Assembly (NCBI GenBank): GCA_014238615.1 | Contig: JABAAT010000038.1 | Location: 1 to 64,000 of the forward strand | DNA: 64,000 nucleotides | From: Gammaproteobacteria bacterium | Lineage (GTDB): Bacteria > Pseudomonadota > Gammaproteobacteria > Porifericomitales > Porifericomitaceae | Direction of reading: 5' to 3' | In this document: piece after piece, positions 10,351 through 19,268 of the stretch | How the letters are laid out: each line of letters begins with the position of its first letter | Position numbering within the stretch: position 1 is the first letter of the stretch | Notes under the pieces: model-generated | Told to the model about the DNA's origin: nothing | Databases searched by the model: none | Seen by the model: only the letters and a program-made list of their open reading frames with translations | Made by a program: the position numbers and the translations under genes

Positions 10351-11600
10351 CGGTCCACTTCCCCGAAAACGATGTCCTGGGTGCCGATCACCGCCACCAC
10401 GTCGGCCAGCATGTGGCCGCGCACCATTTCGTCCAGCGCCGCCAGGTGCGCGAAACCCGCGGCCCGGATCTTGACCCGGTAGGGCTTGTTGGAACCATCC
10501 GAGACCAGGTAAATCCCGAACTCCCCCTTGGGATGCTCCACCGCCGCGTACACCTCCCCCTCCGGCACACAGTAACCCTCGCTGAACAACTTAAAATGGT
10601 GGATCAGGCTTTCCATGTCCAGCTTCATCTCTTCGCGCTTCGGCGGTGCCAGCTTGGCATCTTCCAGCATCACCGGCCCCGGATGCGCGCGCAGCCACTG
10701 CACGCACTGGCGGATGATCCTGGTGGACTCCCGCAACTCTTCGATACGCACCAGGTAGCGATCGTAACAATCGCCGTTCACGCCCACCGGCACCTGGAAG
10801 TCCAACTCATCGTACACCTCGTAGGACTGCTTGCGGCGCAAATCCCAGGCCACCCCCGAACCGCGCAACATCGGGCCGCTAAAGCCTAACTGCAGGGCGC
10901 GCTCCGGGCTCACGACACCGATGCCCACGGTGCGCTGCTTCCAGATGCGGTTCTCGGTGAGCAGCGTTTCGTAATCATCCACGCAACCCGGAAAACGCCC
11001 GGTGAAATCCTCAATGAAATCCAGCAGGGAGCCCTCGCGTGCCCGGTTCAAGCTTTTGACCTCCGCCGCATCATGCCACTTGGATGGCGTGTAGCGCGGC
11101 ATCTCCCCGGGTAGATCGCGGTACACCCCGCCGGGCCGGTAATAGGTGGCATGCATGCGCGTGCCGGAGACCGCCTCGTAGCAATCCATGAGATCTTCAC
11201 GCTCCCGGAAGCAGTAGAGAAACATGCTCATGGCACCGATATCCAGACCGTGCGCCCCCAGCCACATCAGGTGATTCAGGATGCGGGTCACCTCATCGAA
11301 CAACACCCGGATATAGCGCGCCCGCAACGGCGGCTCGATCTCCAGAAGGCGTTCAATGGCGAGCACGTAGGCGTGCTCGTTGCACATCATGGACACGTAG
11401 TCCAGGCGGTCCATGTAGCCGATGCTCTGGTTGTAGGGCTTGCTCTCGGCCAGCTTTTCGGTGGCCCGGTGCAACAGCCCGATATGCGGATCGGCCCGCT
11501 GGATAAACTCGCCATCCATCTCCAGAACCAGGCGCAACACCCCATGCGCGGCCGGGTGCTGCGGCCCGAAATTCAAGGTCATGTTGCGGATGCCAGGCAT
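10347..11600 (-). CDS. nuoD: NADH-quinone oxidoreductase subunit D
   Basis: 49-kDa peripheral subunit that shapes the quinone site, 417 aa from the ATG at 11600 ([20 protein letters not shown]). The frame is open further upstream, but the extra residues have no NuoD character. The family signature [21 protein letters not shown] and the matching C-terminal DIVFGEVDR are present. It is a stand-alone NuoD, not the NuoCD fusion of E. coli. No nuoC, nuoB or nuoA lies upstream; the next gene on this strand is an ABC permease 451 bases away. Confidence 0.95.
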   Translation of the reverse strand: MPGIRNMTLNFGPQHPAAHGVLRLVLEMDGEFIQRADPHIGLLHRATEKLAESKPYNQSIGYMDRLDYVSMMCNEHAYVLAIERLLEIEPPLRARYIRVLFDEVTRILNHLMWLGAHGLDIGAMSMFLYCFREREDLMDCYEAVSGTRMHATYYRPGGVYRDLPGEMPRYTPSKWHDAAEVKSLNRAREGSLLDFIEDFTGRFPGCVDDYETLLTENRIWKQRTVGIGVVSPERALQLGFSGPMLRGSGVAWDLRRKQSYEVYDELDFQVPVGVNGDCYDRYLVRIEELRESTRIIRQCVQWLRAHPGPVMLEDAKLAPPKREEMKLDMESLIHHFKLFSEGYCVPEGEVYAAVEHPKGEFGIYLVSDGSNKPYRVKIRAAGFAHLAALDEMVRGHMLADVVAVIGTQDIVFGEVDR

Positions 11601-12051
11601 TATCCTTGTCAAACTCGTCGGGAGCCAACAACGAGAGAACATCCAGAAGCCAAGGGTCCACTTCCAGGCCGACCGCCGACCGCCCGCTTCACGCGAATCG
11701 CCCCGGTCCACGGAAGCCACTCCGGGGGTAGATCTGGAAAGCGAGAGTTGCGGCGGATCTTAGCATATTCCGCCCCACCCCACGCTTCCGGCGCCACCGC
11801 CGCCAGCCACACCGTGGGGGAATCCGGCTCCCACGTCCCCGGGCACACGACGGCCCGCATCCGGCCGGCCGTCACCATCACCAGCACGCGGAAATCATCC
11901 AAGGCAGCACCCGCTCCGCCCGGGAGTTTAAGCGGGGGCCACCTGTTGACAGTATCCCCCGGAGCGGCTTGACGCACCCCTTCAAGCAAGCGCCGTTCCC
12001 CGCCGGGACCGCGCGGCGATCGGGCCCCATCCCCCGCCGCCTGCAGGAAGC
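11601..12051. other. 451-bp gap upstream of nuoD
   Basis: No convincing gene. A minus-strand frame covering most of it (to about 12112) has no NuoC motif and no domain that I recognise. A possible -10 element for nuoD on the minus strand reads TATGCT (plus 11762-11767), inside an AT-richer patch, but without a clear -35. A separate minus-strand stretch with acidic, protein-like composition (11689 to 11600, reading [18 protein letters not shown]) lies out of frame with nuoD. It could be the remnant of a gene once located here. Confidence 0.5.
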
Positions 12052-13404
12052 TTAAGTCGCGGACCACCGCCGCGTCGTCTGCCGGGACACGGCCCGTTGT
12101 CCCTCGTACCACACCCAGAAGCTGACCAGGGCGATCTCCACGACTATCGGCAGGTAAACAAAGTCCGCTTCAAATACGAAGAAGGATCGTAACCACGGCT
12201 CAGTCAGCCTGCCTTCAAAAGCAATCAGCGGCAGCAGGTACAACATCCCGAACACCAGCCCCACGGCCCTCAACTTGCCGCCCCCGTCTTCCCGCCGCAG
12301 GCAAAGCGCCCAGAACAGCCCGGTGTCACGCAGCAGAAACAAGAAGGCCGCCATGCCCAGCTCCGGTTGTACGAGGAAAAAAGTCAATCTCGTCGAGGAG
12401 TCAAGAAACAGCGCCGTCAACGTTGTGGGTAACGTGAAAAGCAGGACACCCGGCAAGACCCAGATGCTGAGCGGCAGTTCCTCCAGGGCGCGTTGCGGCG
12501 CGCCGCGCCGCCAGGCGCCGACACAACGGCGGCATTGCATCAGGCTCATCTCGTCCCACAGCAATGCAAAGTAGGCCAGCAGCAAGCCCGCGGTGGAGAA
12601 AGCACCCAGGGTCTCCGGCAACGAGGGATGTTCTATAAACCCCATGCCATAAGCTCCCAGGAATAAACAGAATCCCCAAAACCCCCAGGGCAGATTGCGA
12701 TACCCCAACTGCAGGCGCAGCAACCGATAAGTGCAGAAGACCATCCAGAAGCAAAACAACAGGCAGCTGAAAATCCAAAAGTCCCAGGTTTCCCATATCA
12801 ATCCCGCATATTGGATAGGTTCAGTCTCCCCCTTGGACAGGACTTCAGCGCCGTCCTGAAATCCAAACCATAGCAGCAACCCCGCGACCATTCCCCCTAT
12901 ATCAGCAATGTAGGTATAGCCTGACGGGATACGCTGCGCCCTTGCGAACAGCACGCCAAGGAAGTAGGCCGCAAGCTGTGCACCGAACGCGGCCAACAGG
13001 TAGCCCCCAAAGGCGCGCGGATCAATAGAGTCATCTATCAAAAGCACGCACAGGCAGATCCACAACAGGCAATACCAGGGATAAGAAACAGCTCCCAGGA
13101 ACTTGCCCCATGTCATACTCCAGGCTGACAAGACGCTCATGCGCTGGGCGTCCCAGGTACGTCCCTTGATCTCGTCCAGTACCGCGCCGGACGCCAGGCG
13201 TGGCCCCCAGAGCACGCCTACGCAAAATATTAAGGGCACCAATATAAAGCGACCCTCCCCGTATCCAAAGAATCCAAGAATTCCAAAGAAACTGTCCTTG
13301 ATGCTCATGGCCAGAAGGATGAAGAACAGCGGCGCCAGGACCAACCGCCACCGGCTGAACTGCAGGCGCAGGTTGCGCAGCAGCTCCGGATTCACCGCAG
13401 GCAT
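12052..13404 (-). CDS. ABC-2 type transporter permease (putative)
   Basis: Integral membrane protein of 450 aa with about a dozen hydrophobic segments separated by short basic loops. A soluble N-terminal stretch and a DEIKGRTWDAQR motif are seen near residue 78; similar motifs occur in ABC-2 permeases next to the first transmembrane helix. The start codon overlaps the stop of the upstream ATPase gene by one base (TGATG), so the two form a single exporter. The substrate cannot be deduced. It could also be a gliding/copper-type (NosY-like) permease, but no neighbouring genes support that. Confidence 0.75.
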   Translation of the reverse strand: MPAVNPELLRNLRLQFSRWRLVLAPLFFILLAMSIKDSFFGILGFFGYGEGRFILVPLIFCVGVLWGPRLASGAVLDEIKGRTWDAQRMSVLSAWSMTWGKFLGAVSYPWYCLLWICLCVLLIDDSIDPRAFGGYLLAAFGAQLAAYFLGVLFARAQRIPSGYTYIADIGGMVAGLLLWFGFQDGAEVLSKGETEPIQYAGLIWETWDFWIFSCLLFCFWMVFCTYRLLRLQLGYRNLPWGFWGFCLFLGAYGMGFIEHPSLPETLGAFSTAGLLLAYFALLWDEMSLMQCRRCVGAWRRGAPQRALEELPLSIWVLPGVLLFTLPTTLTALFLDSSTRLTFFLVQPELGMAAFLFLLRDTGLFWALCLRREDGGGKLRAVGLVFGMLYLLPLIAFEGRLTEPWLRSFFVFEADFVYLPIVVEIALVSFWVWYEGQRAVSRQTTRRWSAT

Positions 13405-14363
13405 CAGGAGGCTCCCGACGGCTTTGGCGGCCCGCCCCGCAAGCGCCGCACGTAAGCCTGCTGCAGGCTGGCGGGTTGCTCCAGCGAGACCAGCGGCACA
13501 CCATCCTCCAACAGGCGCTTCAGCAACTTCCCCTGCTCCTCCTGGTCCCCGCGAAAACTGAAAGTCCCGGCCCGCTGTCCAGCGCCCTCCCAGGCGAATT
13601 CCCCCACTCCATCCAGCTTTCCCAACAACTCCGGCAAGTCAGCGCGGGCCTCGCTCAATACCACGCGCAGGCGCCGCCGCTCGTGCCCCTCTTCGTACAG
13701 AAGCTCTCGCAGATTTTGGTGGCTCATGATCCGGCCCTGTTCCAGGAGCAACACCCGATCCGAGTATTCCTGGAGTTCGCCGAGGATATGCGAGGAGACC
13801 AGCAGGGTCTTGCCCTGCTCGCGCAACTTCAGCAGCAATTTGGATAAATCGGCGCGCGCCAGCGGATCCAGACCCGAGGCCGGCTCATCCAGCACCACCA
13901 CCTCCGGATCGTGTACCAGGGCCTGGGCCAGCGCCACACGCTGCCGTTGCCCCCGCGACAGGGAGCCGACCAGGTGGGATTGCAGCCCCGTCAGATCGGT
14001 CAGCTCCAGGATCTCCCTGATGCGCGGTACCCGGAAGTCATCCGCATCCGCACCCACGTGCGAGGCGTACGCGTACTCCACGCAATGCTTCACACTGAGT
14101 CGATCGTAGAGTCCAAAGAGATCCGGCATATAGCAGCACAGGCTGTGCACCAGGCGCGGGTTCTCCACGGTGTCCACCCCTTTCACCAGGATGCGCCCGC
14201 TCGTCGGCACGGACAGGGCCGCGATGCAACGCATCAGGGTCGTCTTGCCGGCCCCGTTAGGCCCCACCAGGGCGGTGATGCGGCGCGGCTCCAATTCGAA
14301 GCTCACGCCCTCCAAAACCCGCTGCCCTGGATAGTCAAAATCCAGTTCCTGCACGCGAATCAT
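13404..14363 (-). CDS. ABC transporter ATP-binding protein
   Basis: ATPase of a two-gene ABC exporter, 319 aa. Walker A GPNGAGKTT is at 34-42, signature LSRGQ at 135-139 and Walker B VVVLDEPASGLDP at 155-167, followed by a switch His in SSHILGEL. The last 100 residues form an accessory domain common in ABC-2 (CcmA/NatA-type) ATPases. The ATG at 14363 is chosen over 14393 because CAGGAG sits seven bases upstream and the Rossmann-like start MIRVQELDFDYPG follows at once. It is coupled to the permease that follows. Confidence 0.93.
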   Translation of the reverse strand: MIRVQELDFDYPGQRVLEGVSFELEPRRITALVGPNGAGKTTLMRCIAALSVPTSGRILVKGVDTVENPRLVHSLCCYMPDLFGLYDRLSVKHCVEYAYASHVGADADDFRVPRIREILELTDLTGLQSHLVGSLSRGQRQRVALAQALVHDPEVVVLDEPASGLDPLARADLSKLLLKLREQGKTLLVSSHILGELQEYSDRVLLLEQGRIMSHQNLRELLYEEGHERRRLRVVLSEARADLPELLGKLDGVGEFAWEGAGQRAGTFSFRGDQEEQGKLLKRLLEDGVPLVSLEQPASLQQAYVRRLRGGPPKPSGAS

Positions 14364-14542
14364 CTCAAGCTCCTGTCCAAAAATTGATGTCACACCGCGG
14401 CATAAAAAACCACGTCACCGGCAAACCCTCATGGAAACTAACACTCCGCGCCGGGGCACGCGACAGGTTCAGGCGGTGCTCAGAGCCTGAAGCCTTAAGC
14501 GCTTCGGCCAAAGTCGGGGTGAAAGGAAATCCTGATACCCGG

Positions 14543-15412
14543 TCAGCCGCCGACGCGGGCCACGAGGTTCGCCACGAAGCGCTTGGGAGGAAGCCGGGCG
14601 TCCAGCCGGATGCGTTCAGCACCATGGTAAACCAGGAAATGTCGGCCCTGGGCGCGGGCGATGAGGGTGACCCCGGTGCTCCGGGCCAGGCGCAGTCCCA
14701 TGCTGGTGACGCCGGAGCGTGACACCAGCACCGGAATCTCCATCCACGCCACCTTCATGACCATCTCGGAGGTCAGACGGCCGGTGGTGTAGAAGATTTT
14801 GTCGTGCCCCGGGACGGACTCCAGCCACATGCGCCCGGCGATGCTGTCCACCGCGTTGTGACGGCCCACGTCCTCCACGAAGTGCAGCACTTCCTCCGCG
14901 CGACAGAGCGCACAGCCATGCACGGCGCCGGCTTCTCGATAGACTTCGTTGCAGCGGCTCACTTTGCGCAGCAAGGCGTAGAGCGTCGTCTGGCTGAGCA
15001 TGGGAGCGTGCAGCCGCAACCGTTGGATGCGCTCCTCCATGTCGCCGTACACGGTGCCCTGCCCGCAGCCACTGGTGACCGTGCGGGTCGCGGGGCGGCC
15101 GTGCCAGTCGCCGGCATGGGTGGCGACCGCAGCGGCGCCCGTCTCCCAGTCCACCTGCACCGAGGCGATCCGCTCCAGGTCCTGAAATAAGCCCTGGTTG
15201 TAGAGGTAACCCAGCACCAGCAACTCCGGCTCCCGGCCCAGGGTCATGAGGGTTACAAGCTCCCGGCGGTCCACGTAGATGGTCAGCGGGCGCTCCTCGG
15301 CGACCTGCAGGCGACGGGTATTGCCGTACTCGTCGCACACCTCCGCCGGGATGGTGCGCGGCGGCGGCGCGACGCTCAGGCGGGGACGGCGGTGGACAAG
15401 CGCTTCAGCCAC
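14543..15412 (-). CDS. fdhD: Formate dehydrogenase accessory sulfurtransferase FdhD
   Basis: Transfers sulfur from a cysteine desulfurase to the molybdenum (bis-MGD) cofactor of formate dehydrogenase. 289 aa, normal length. The sulfur-carrying CxxC is at C167-C170 (GCALC), and the upstream TSGCGQG and downstream EDVGRHNAVDSIAG motifs are conserved in the family. It overlaps the end of moaA by eight bases, so cofactor synthesis and enzyme maturation are co-expressed. No formate dehydrogenase structural gene is in the window. Confidence 0.95.
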   Translation of the reverse strand: MAEALVHRRPRLSVAPPPRTIPAEVCDEYGNTRRLQVAEERPLTIYVDRRELVTLMTLGREPELLVLGYLYNQGLFQDLERIASVQVDWETGAAAVATHAGDWHGRPATRTVTSGCGQGTVYGDMEERIQRLRLHAPMLSQTTLYALLRKVSRCNEVYREAGAVHGCALCRAEEVLHFVEDVGRHNAVDSIAGRMWLESVPGHDKIFYTTGRLTSEMVMKVAWMEIPVLVSRSGVTSMGLRLARSTGVTLIARAQGRHFLVYHGAERIRLDARLPPKRFVANLVARVGG

Positions 15413-16457
15413 CGGTGAGGTTCATGTAGCGCAGGAGGACGGGGGCGCCGCGCAAGTCAAAATCATGTCCCTTGGGCTTGATGTCCATGGAGTCCTGAAC
15501 GGCCTGGCGCAGGGCCTCTTCGTCTCCGGGATGCTCGCGCAGCACGCGGCGCAGGTCCACGGAATGCTCCTGCCCCAGGCACAGCAACAGGCGCCCCTCG
15601 CAAGTGAGCCGAACCCGATTACAGTCGCCGCAGAAGTTATGGCTGTGCGGGGAGATGAAACCCACCAGGGTGCCGGTCTCCCGCACCCGGAAGTAACGTG
15701 ACGGCCCACCGCTGCGCTCAGGGCTGGGCAGCAGACTGAAGCGTCGTTCCAGGGCGCTCCGCGTCTCGTCGCTGGAGAAGAAGACCGCGGCCCGGTCGTG
15801 ATCCCCGATGACGCCAAGCGGCATCTCCTCGATGAAGCTGATATCCATACCGCGACTGCCGGCGAACTCCAGGAGATCACACACCTCGTCCTCGTTGCGC
15901 CCACGCAGGATCACGGAATTAATCTTGAGCTTCTCGAACCCCGCGTCCAGGGCCGCGTCTATGCCGGCCAGCACCCGCGTCAACTCCCCGGTGCGGCTGA
16001 GGCGGCGGAAGCGTTCCGGGTTCAGAGTGTCCAGGCTGATGTTGAGGCGACGCACCCCCACGCGTCGTAATTCCGCGGCGTAACGCGGCAGCTGCGAGCC
16101 GTTCGTGGTCAGCACCAGTTCGCGCAGGCCCGGCAGGCTTCTGAGTTCACGCAGCAGGGACATGAGGTTGCCACGCACCAGGGGTTCCCCGCCGGTGATG
16201 CGAATCTTGTCGACGCCCAGGGAGCAAAAAACCCGTCCCACCAAGGCCAGCTCCTCCAGGGTCAACAGGCGCTCCCGCGGCACGAATTGCATGTCCTCGC
16301 TCATGCAGTAAACACAGCGGAAGTCGCAGCGATCCGTGACCGACATACGCAGGTAGGTGACCACACGCTGATAGCGATCCACCAGGCGCGGAGCAGCGCC
16401 GGGCACACCGGCAGGGCTCTCGGGAACGGCCGTGGGCTTGAAAGCAAGGCTGCTCAT
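15405..16457 (-). CDS. moaA: GTP 3',8-cyclase MoaA (molybdenum cofactor synthesis)
   Basis: Radical SAM enzyme making 3',8-cyclo-7,8-dihydro-GTP, the first step of molybdopterin synthesis. 350 aa. The radical SAM cluster CxxxCxxC is at C44, C48 and C51; the second cluster lies in FCGDCNRVRLTCEG near the C-terminus, and the protein ends in the functional Gly-Gly (LTGG). A TATAAT-like box (minus strand, plus 16467-16472) lies only about ten bases upstream of the ATG and there is no clear ribosome binding site. The mRNA may therefore be leaderless or nearly so. Confidence 0.96.
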   Translation of the reverse strand: MSSLAFKPTAVPESPAGVPGAAPRLVDRYQRVVTYLRMSVTDRCDFRCVYCMSEDMQFVPRERLLTLEELALVGRVFCSLGVDKIRITGGEPLVRGNLMSLLRELRSLPGLRELVLTTNGSQLPRYAAELRRVGVRRLNISLDTLNPERFRRLSRTGELTRVLAGIDAALDAGFEKLKINSVILRGRNEDEVCDLLEFAGSRGMDISFIEEMPLGVIGDHDRAAVFFSSDETRSALERRFSLLPSPERSGGPSRYFRVRETGTLVGFISPHSHNFCGDCNRVRLTCEGRLLLCLGQEHSVDLRRVLREHPGDEEALRQAVQDSMDIKPKGHDFDLRGAPVLLRYMNLTGG

Positions 16458-16466
16458 ATAGCAGGA

Positions 16467-16472
16467 ATTATA
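16467..16472 (-). promoter_or_regulatory. Candidate -10 box of moaA-fdhD
   Basis: TATAAT on the minus strand immediately in front of moaA, preceded by a GC-rich stretch without a good -35. If used, transcription would begin within a few bases of the moaA ATG at 16457. The call rests on sequence match only. Confidence 0.4.
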
Positions 16473-16584
16473 GCGTAACCGTCACGCTACGAAGGCCTCC
16501 GGCACCCCTCAATCGTCATGCTTTGTCGGAGAACATCCCCGCCGCCTTGAACACGGCACCATCGCGTTCGTGGAAATGGGGAGA

Positions 16585-17337
16585 TCAGAGGAACTCGGCC
16601 AGGCGGCGCAGCAGGGGCGGCACATGTTGCATCGCCCCGGCCAGCGTCTTGAGAATCTCCTCCTGGCTCAGGCTATCCTCGTCCCGCACCCCGGCAGCCC
16701 AGTTGGAGACCACCGCGCAGCAGGCGTACGGCAGTCCCAGTTCCCGCGCCAGGGCAGCCTCGGGCATACCGGTCATGCCCACCAGGTCACAGCCGTCCCG
16801 GCGCAGGCGGTGGATCTCGGCGGCGCTCTCCAGGCGCGGCCCCTGGGTGGCGGCGTAGGTGCCGCCATCCCGCACCCGCACCCCGGCGGCGGCGGCGGCC
16901 TTCAGCAGGCGGCGGCGCAGGTGCTCATCATAGGGTCGCGTGAAATCCACATGCATGGGGGGGAAACCATGCCCCTCGCCTTCGTGGAAGCTGTGCTCCC
17001 GCCCCCAGGTGTAGTCAATGATCTGTTCCGGGATCGACAGGCGGCCCGGTGGCAGGGCGGTATCAATACTTCCCACGGCGTTCACGGCCACCACCCAGGC
17101 CGCGCCCTGCTCACGCAGCAGCCACAGGTTGGCGCGGTAGTTGATGCGATGCGGCGGCAGCCGGGGCCCGGTTCCATGGCGCGGCAGGAACAGCAACCAG
17201 CGACCCCCCCAGCGACCCAGTTGGGGAGCTGCGGAAGCCTTCCCGTAAGGGGTTTCCACGGTGTTCAGAGTGCGCACCTCCTCCAGTTCCTCCAGGCCTT
17301 TCAAGCCGGTGCCTCCGAGTACGCCCAGGCGCGCCAT
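16585..17337 (-). CDS. mtnP: S-methyl-5'-thioinosine phosphorylase (MtnP/PNP family)
   Basis: Family 2 purine nucleoside phosphorylase, 250 aa from the ATG at 17337; the frame opens upstream in arginine-rich shadow sequence. Features of the MTAP/MTIP group are LGVLGGTGL at the N-terminus (phosphate site), PRHGTGPRLPPHRINYRANLW and GMTGMPEAALARELGLPYA. MTIP enzymes of Pseudomonas type phosphorolyse methylthioinosine to hypoxanthine and methylthioribose-1-phosphate. The adjacent hypoxanthine phosphoribosyltransferase supports MTI rather than MTA as substrate, but sequence alone cannot settle it. The start overlaps the hpt stop (TGATG). Confidence 0.88.
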   Translation of the reverse strand: MARLGVLGGTGLKGLEELEEVRTLNTVETPYGKASAAPQLGRWGGRWLLFLPRHGTGPRLPPHRINYRANLWLLREQGAAWVVAVNAVGSIDTALPPGRLSIPEQIIDYTWGREHSFHEGEGHGFPPMHVDFTRPYDEHLRRRLLKAAAAAGVRVRDGGTYAATQGPRLESAAEIHRLRRDGCDLVGMTGMPEAALARELGLPYACCAVVSNWAAGVRDEDSLSQEEILKTLAGAMQHVPPLLRRLAEFL

Positions 17338-17897
17338 CACGCCTCCGGCAGGGCGCGCAGGGCCAAGCCGCCGCGGCCGTACTGATCGCAGTCCAGACCG
17401 CAACCGACCACGAAGCGATTCGGTACTTCCAAGGCCACGAAATCGGCTTCCACGCACGGCTCATGAGACAGGCGCTTGCGCGCCAGCACCGCGCTCCAGA
17501 CTCGCGACGCGCCACGCTCCCGGCAGGCCTCCAGTACCGCCGCCAGGGTCTTCCCCTCATCCAGAATATCGTCCACCACCAACACCACCCGGTCGCGCAG
17601 GGTCGCGGCCGGACGGTGACGCCAACGTACGCTCCCACCACGCCGCGCACGGTAGCGCCCCAGGTGCGCGTAATCCAGGCACAACGGGAAAGCAAAGCGC
17701 TGCAGCAGCATGGCCGTGGGCTGCAGACCGCCTAACATCACGCACAGCAACACCGGGTCCGTCTCCCACAAAACACTGCTGATATGCGCTGCCATCCGAT
17801 CCATCGCGGCGTTTACCTGGGTTGGTGCATAGAGTAGTTCTCCTTCCAGCGCCGTGGAACTCCGCGGGGCGGCGCGTCCTCCCTGCTCAGGACTCAT
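17337..17897 (-). CDS. hpt: Hypoxanthine (guanine) phosphoribosyltransferase
   Basis: Type I phosphoribosyltransferase, 186 aa from the ATG at 17897. The PRPP-binding motif VVLVVDDILDEGKT is at 104-117, and the flexible-loop region SVRWRH precedes it. It converts hypoxanthine (or guanine) and PRPP to IMP (or GMP). It sits directly upstream of mtnP, with a one-base overlap, so the hypoxanthine released by MtnP could be captured at once. Its start lies 11 bases inside the ATPase gene that precedes it. Confidence 0.92.
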   Translation of the reverse strand: MSPEQGGRAAPRSSTALEGELLYAPTQVNAAMDRMAAHISSVLWETDPVLLCVMLGGLQPTAMLLQRFAFPLCLDYAHLGRYRARRGGSVRWRHRPAATLRDRVVLVVDDILDEGKTLAAVLEACRERGASRVWSAVLARKRLSHEPCVEADFVALEVPNRFVVGCGLDCDQYGRGGLALRALPEA

Positions 17898-18843
17898 AGC
17901 GTACACGACCGGCCCAATCACAGGCAAACTGGTAGGCGGCCCGACCGCTGCGCGAACCATTGGCCAGGGCCCACCGCAACGCGGCACGGCGTATCTGCTC
18001 ATCCTCCGGCCCCTGCTCCTCACCCAGGCGCCGCAACCAGTGCGCGGCAATGCGCAGGTATTCCTCCTGGTTGAAGGCATGGAAGGCCAGGGACAGGCCA
18101 AAGCGCTCGGCCAGGGACAGGCTTTCCTCGGCGGCTTCCACCAAGTGCAGCTCACCGCTCTCATCCAGACGGCCGGCCAGGTTGTCAGACATGAGCTCCG
18201 GCATCAGGCGCCTGCGGTTGGAGCTGACATAGATCAGGCTGCTCTTCGGTCGCCCGTTCAGAGAGCCTTCCATGGCGCTTTTGAGAGAACGCGTTTCCGG
18301 GGTGCTGCCAGCAAAGGAAAGGTCATCGCAAAGCACAATGCTGCGCGGCCCTCGCTCCAAAAACTCAAGGCATTCACGCATCCCTTCCAAATCGCGCTTG
18401 TCCAGTTCCACAAAGCGCAGCTTCGGGCCGGCAAAGCGCCCGGCCAAGGCTTGCAGCATGGAGGATTTACCGGTGCCCCGAGGTCCCCAAAGCAGCACGT
18501 TGTTGGCTGGCAGCCCATCCCGGAATTGAAAGGTATTACGCAGCAACGCCTCCTTCTGTCGCTCCACGCAGAGCAGATCATCCAGTGTCAACGCGACCGG
18601 GCGCGATGTCGCTTCCAGGCGACCCCGGCCGTTCTCCACCCGCCAACGGTACACGGCCTCCGGGGTGATTTCATTCGCTTCCTCATGGGTAGCCCCGATA
18701 TCCCCAGGGCTTTCCCCGGAACGCCCCACGGCCTCCTCCGCAAGCCCGGCGGCGGACGGCCCAGCCGGCGACCGCAGGGTGCGCTGTTCAAGCTCCTCCA
18801 GGAGGTTGTTGATATTACGGAACAAGCTTTCCAGTTCTGCCAT
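17887..18843 (-). CDS. AAA-type ATPase, DUF815 family
   Basis: 318 aa. Residues 1-80 are a variable acidic region. Walker A GPRGTGKSSML begins at residue 120, a Walker B-like SIVLCDDLSF follows, and a sensor region SNRRRLMPE is visible. DUF815 proteins are single-domain AAA ATPases of unknown role found across bacteria. It leads the hpt-mtnP unit and overlaps hpt by 11 bases, but nothing in the sequence ties it to purine salvage; co-transcription is the only link. Confidence 0.88.
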   Translation of the reverse strand: MAELESLFRNINNLLEELEQRTLRSPAGPSAAGLAEEAVGRSGESPGDIGATHEEANEITPEAVYRWRVENGRGRLEATSRPVALTLDDLLCVERQKEALLRNTFQFRDGLPANNVLLWGPRGTGKSSMLQALAGRFAGPKLRFVELDKRDLEGMRECLEFLERGPRSIVLCDDLSFAGSTPETRSLKSAMEGSLNGRPKSSLIYVSSNRRRLMPELMSDNLAGRLDESGELHLVEAAEESLSLAERFGLSLAFHAFNQEEYLRIAAHWLRRLGEEQGPEDEQIRRAALRWALANGSRSGRAAYQFACDWAGRVRYES

Positions 18844-18855
18844 GCCAAGGTTCCC

Positions 18856-19020
18856 TTAGACGCTCCGGGGCTCCACCAGACTTCCCCCTCGATTCATCAA
18901 AAGCTCTGCGGCCTTCCCCGAACCACTGCAAACGCCTTCGGTGCCTCCCACCTTCAGGCTCCCTTTCAGGACCGCCTCCCTCAGCTTCCATGGGCGGAAC
19001 ACAACACGGCGCTTCTCCAC
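18856..19020 (-). CDS. Possible small protein upstream of the DUF815 ATPase
   Basis: Weak candidate of 54 aa beginning with GTG at 19020 (a TTG lies directly in front). It follows a good extended -10 promoter and ends 12 bases before the DUF815 start. The product is basic (VEKRRVVFRPWKLREAVLKG) and I do not recognise it. The frame is open further upstream to 19311, across the promoter and the nfeD start, which speaks against the longer version. It could equally be untranslated leader. Confidence 0.25.
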   Translation of the reverse strand: MEKRRVVFRPWKLREAVLKGSLKVGGTEGVCSGSGKAAELLMNRGGSLVEPRSV

Positions 19021-19056
19021 CAACCGGCCGCACTCCGCCAAGGCGCCGGGATCAGA

Positions 19057-19065
19057 ATTATAGCA
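19057..19065 (-). promoter_or_regulatory. Extended -10 promoter for DUF815-hpt-mtnP
   Basis: The minus strand reads TGCTATAAT, a perfect extended -10 element; no good -35 hexamer is present at the usual distance, which extended -10 promoters can tolerate. The leader to the DUF815 start would be about 205 nt. Confidence 0.5.
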
Positions 19066-19201
19066 GGAAGCATCCGGCGTCCGGGATGCAGACGCCGCCT
19101 CTGCGCAGGTTCCGGTCAGGCCCGCTCCCCGGATGCTTTCCGCGCGATCCAGATGCCCCCATTTCCGGGCCTGCAAAACTCCGCCATAACGCCTCCCCAA
19201 A

Positions 19202-19211
19202 GTGCTATCCT
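19202..19211 (+). promoter_or_regulatory. Candidate promoter of nfeD-slipin
   Basis: The plus strand reads GTGCTATCCT, an extended -10-like element (TGCTATCCT) about 58 bases before the nfeD ATG. The -35 region is poor. The 425-bp divergent region 18844-19268 otherwise holds only the facing promoter and the doubtful small ORF. Confidence 0.35.
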
Positions 19212-19268
19212 TTAAGGTTCTTCCAGGCTCCTGAAAGAGCACCGCACCCGGAAGCGAAGGCTCCATCG

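Noticed and set aside
11609-12112. Minus-strand ORF as NuoC
   Set aside because: Its sequence shows none of the NuoC motifs, such as the WYERExxDxFGI region, and part overlaps the ABC permease.
14364-14542. Minus-strand frame ending near the ABC ATPase start as a gene
   Set aside because: The frame (tail CDINFWTGA) overlaps fdhD and has no start, domain or ribosome binding site of its own.
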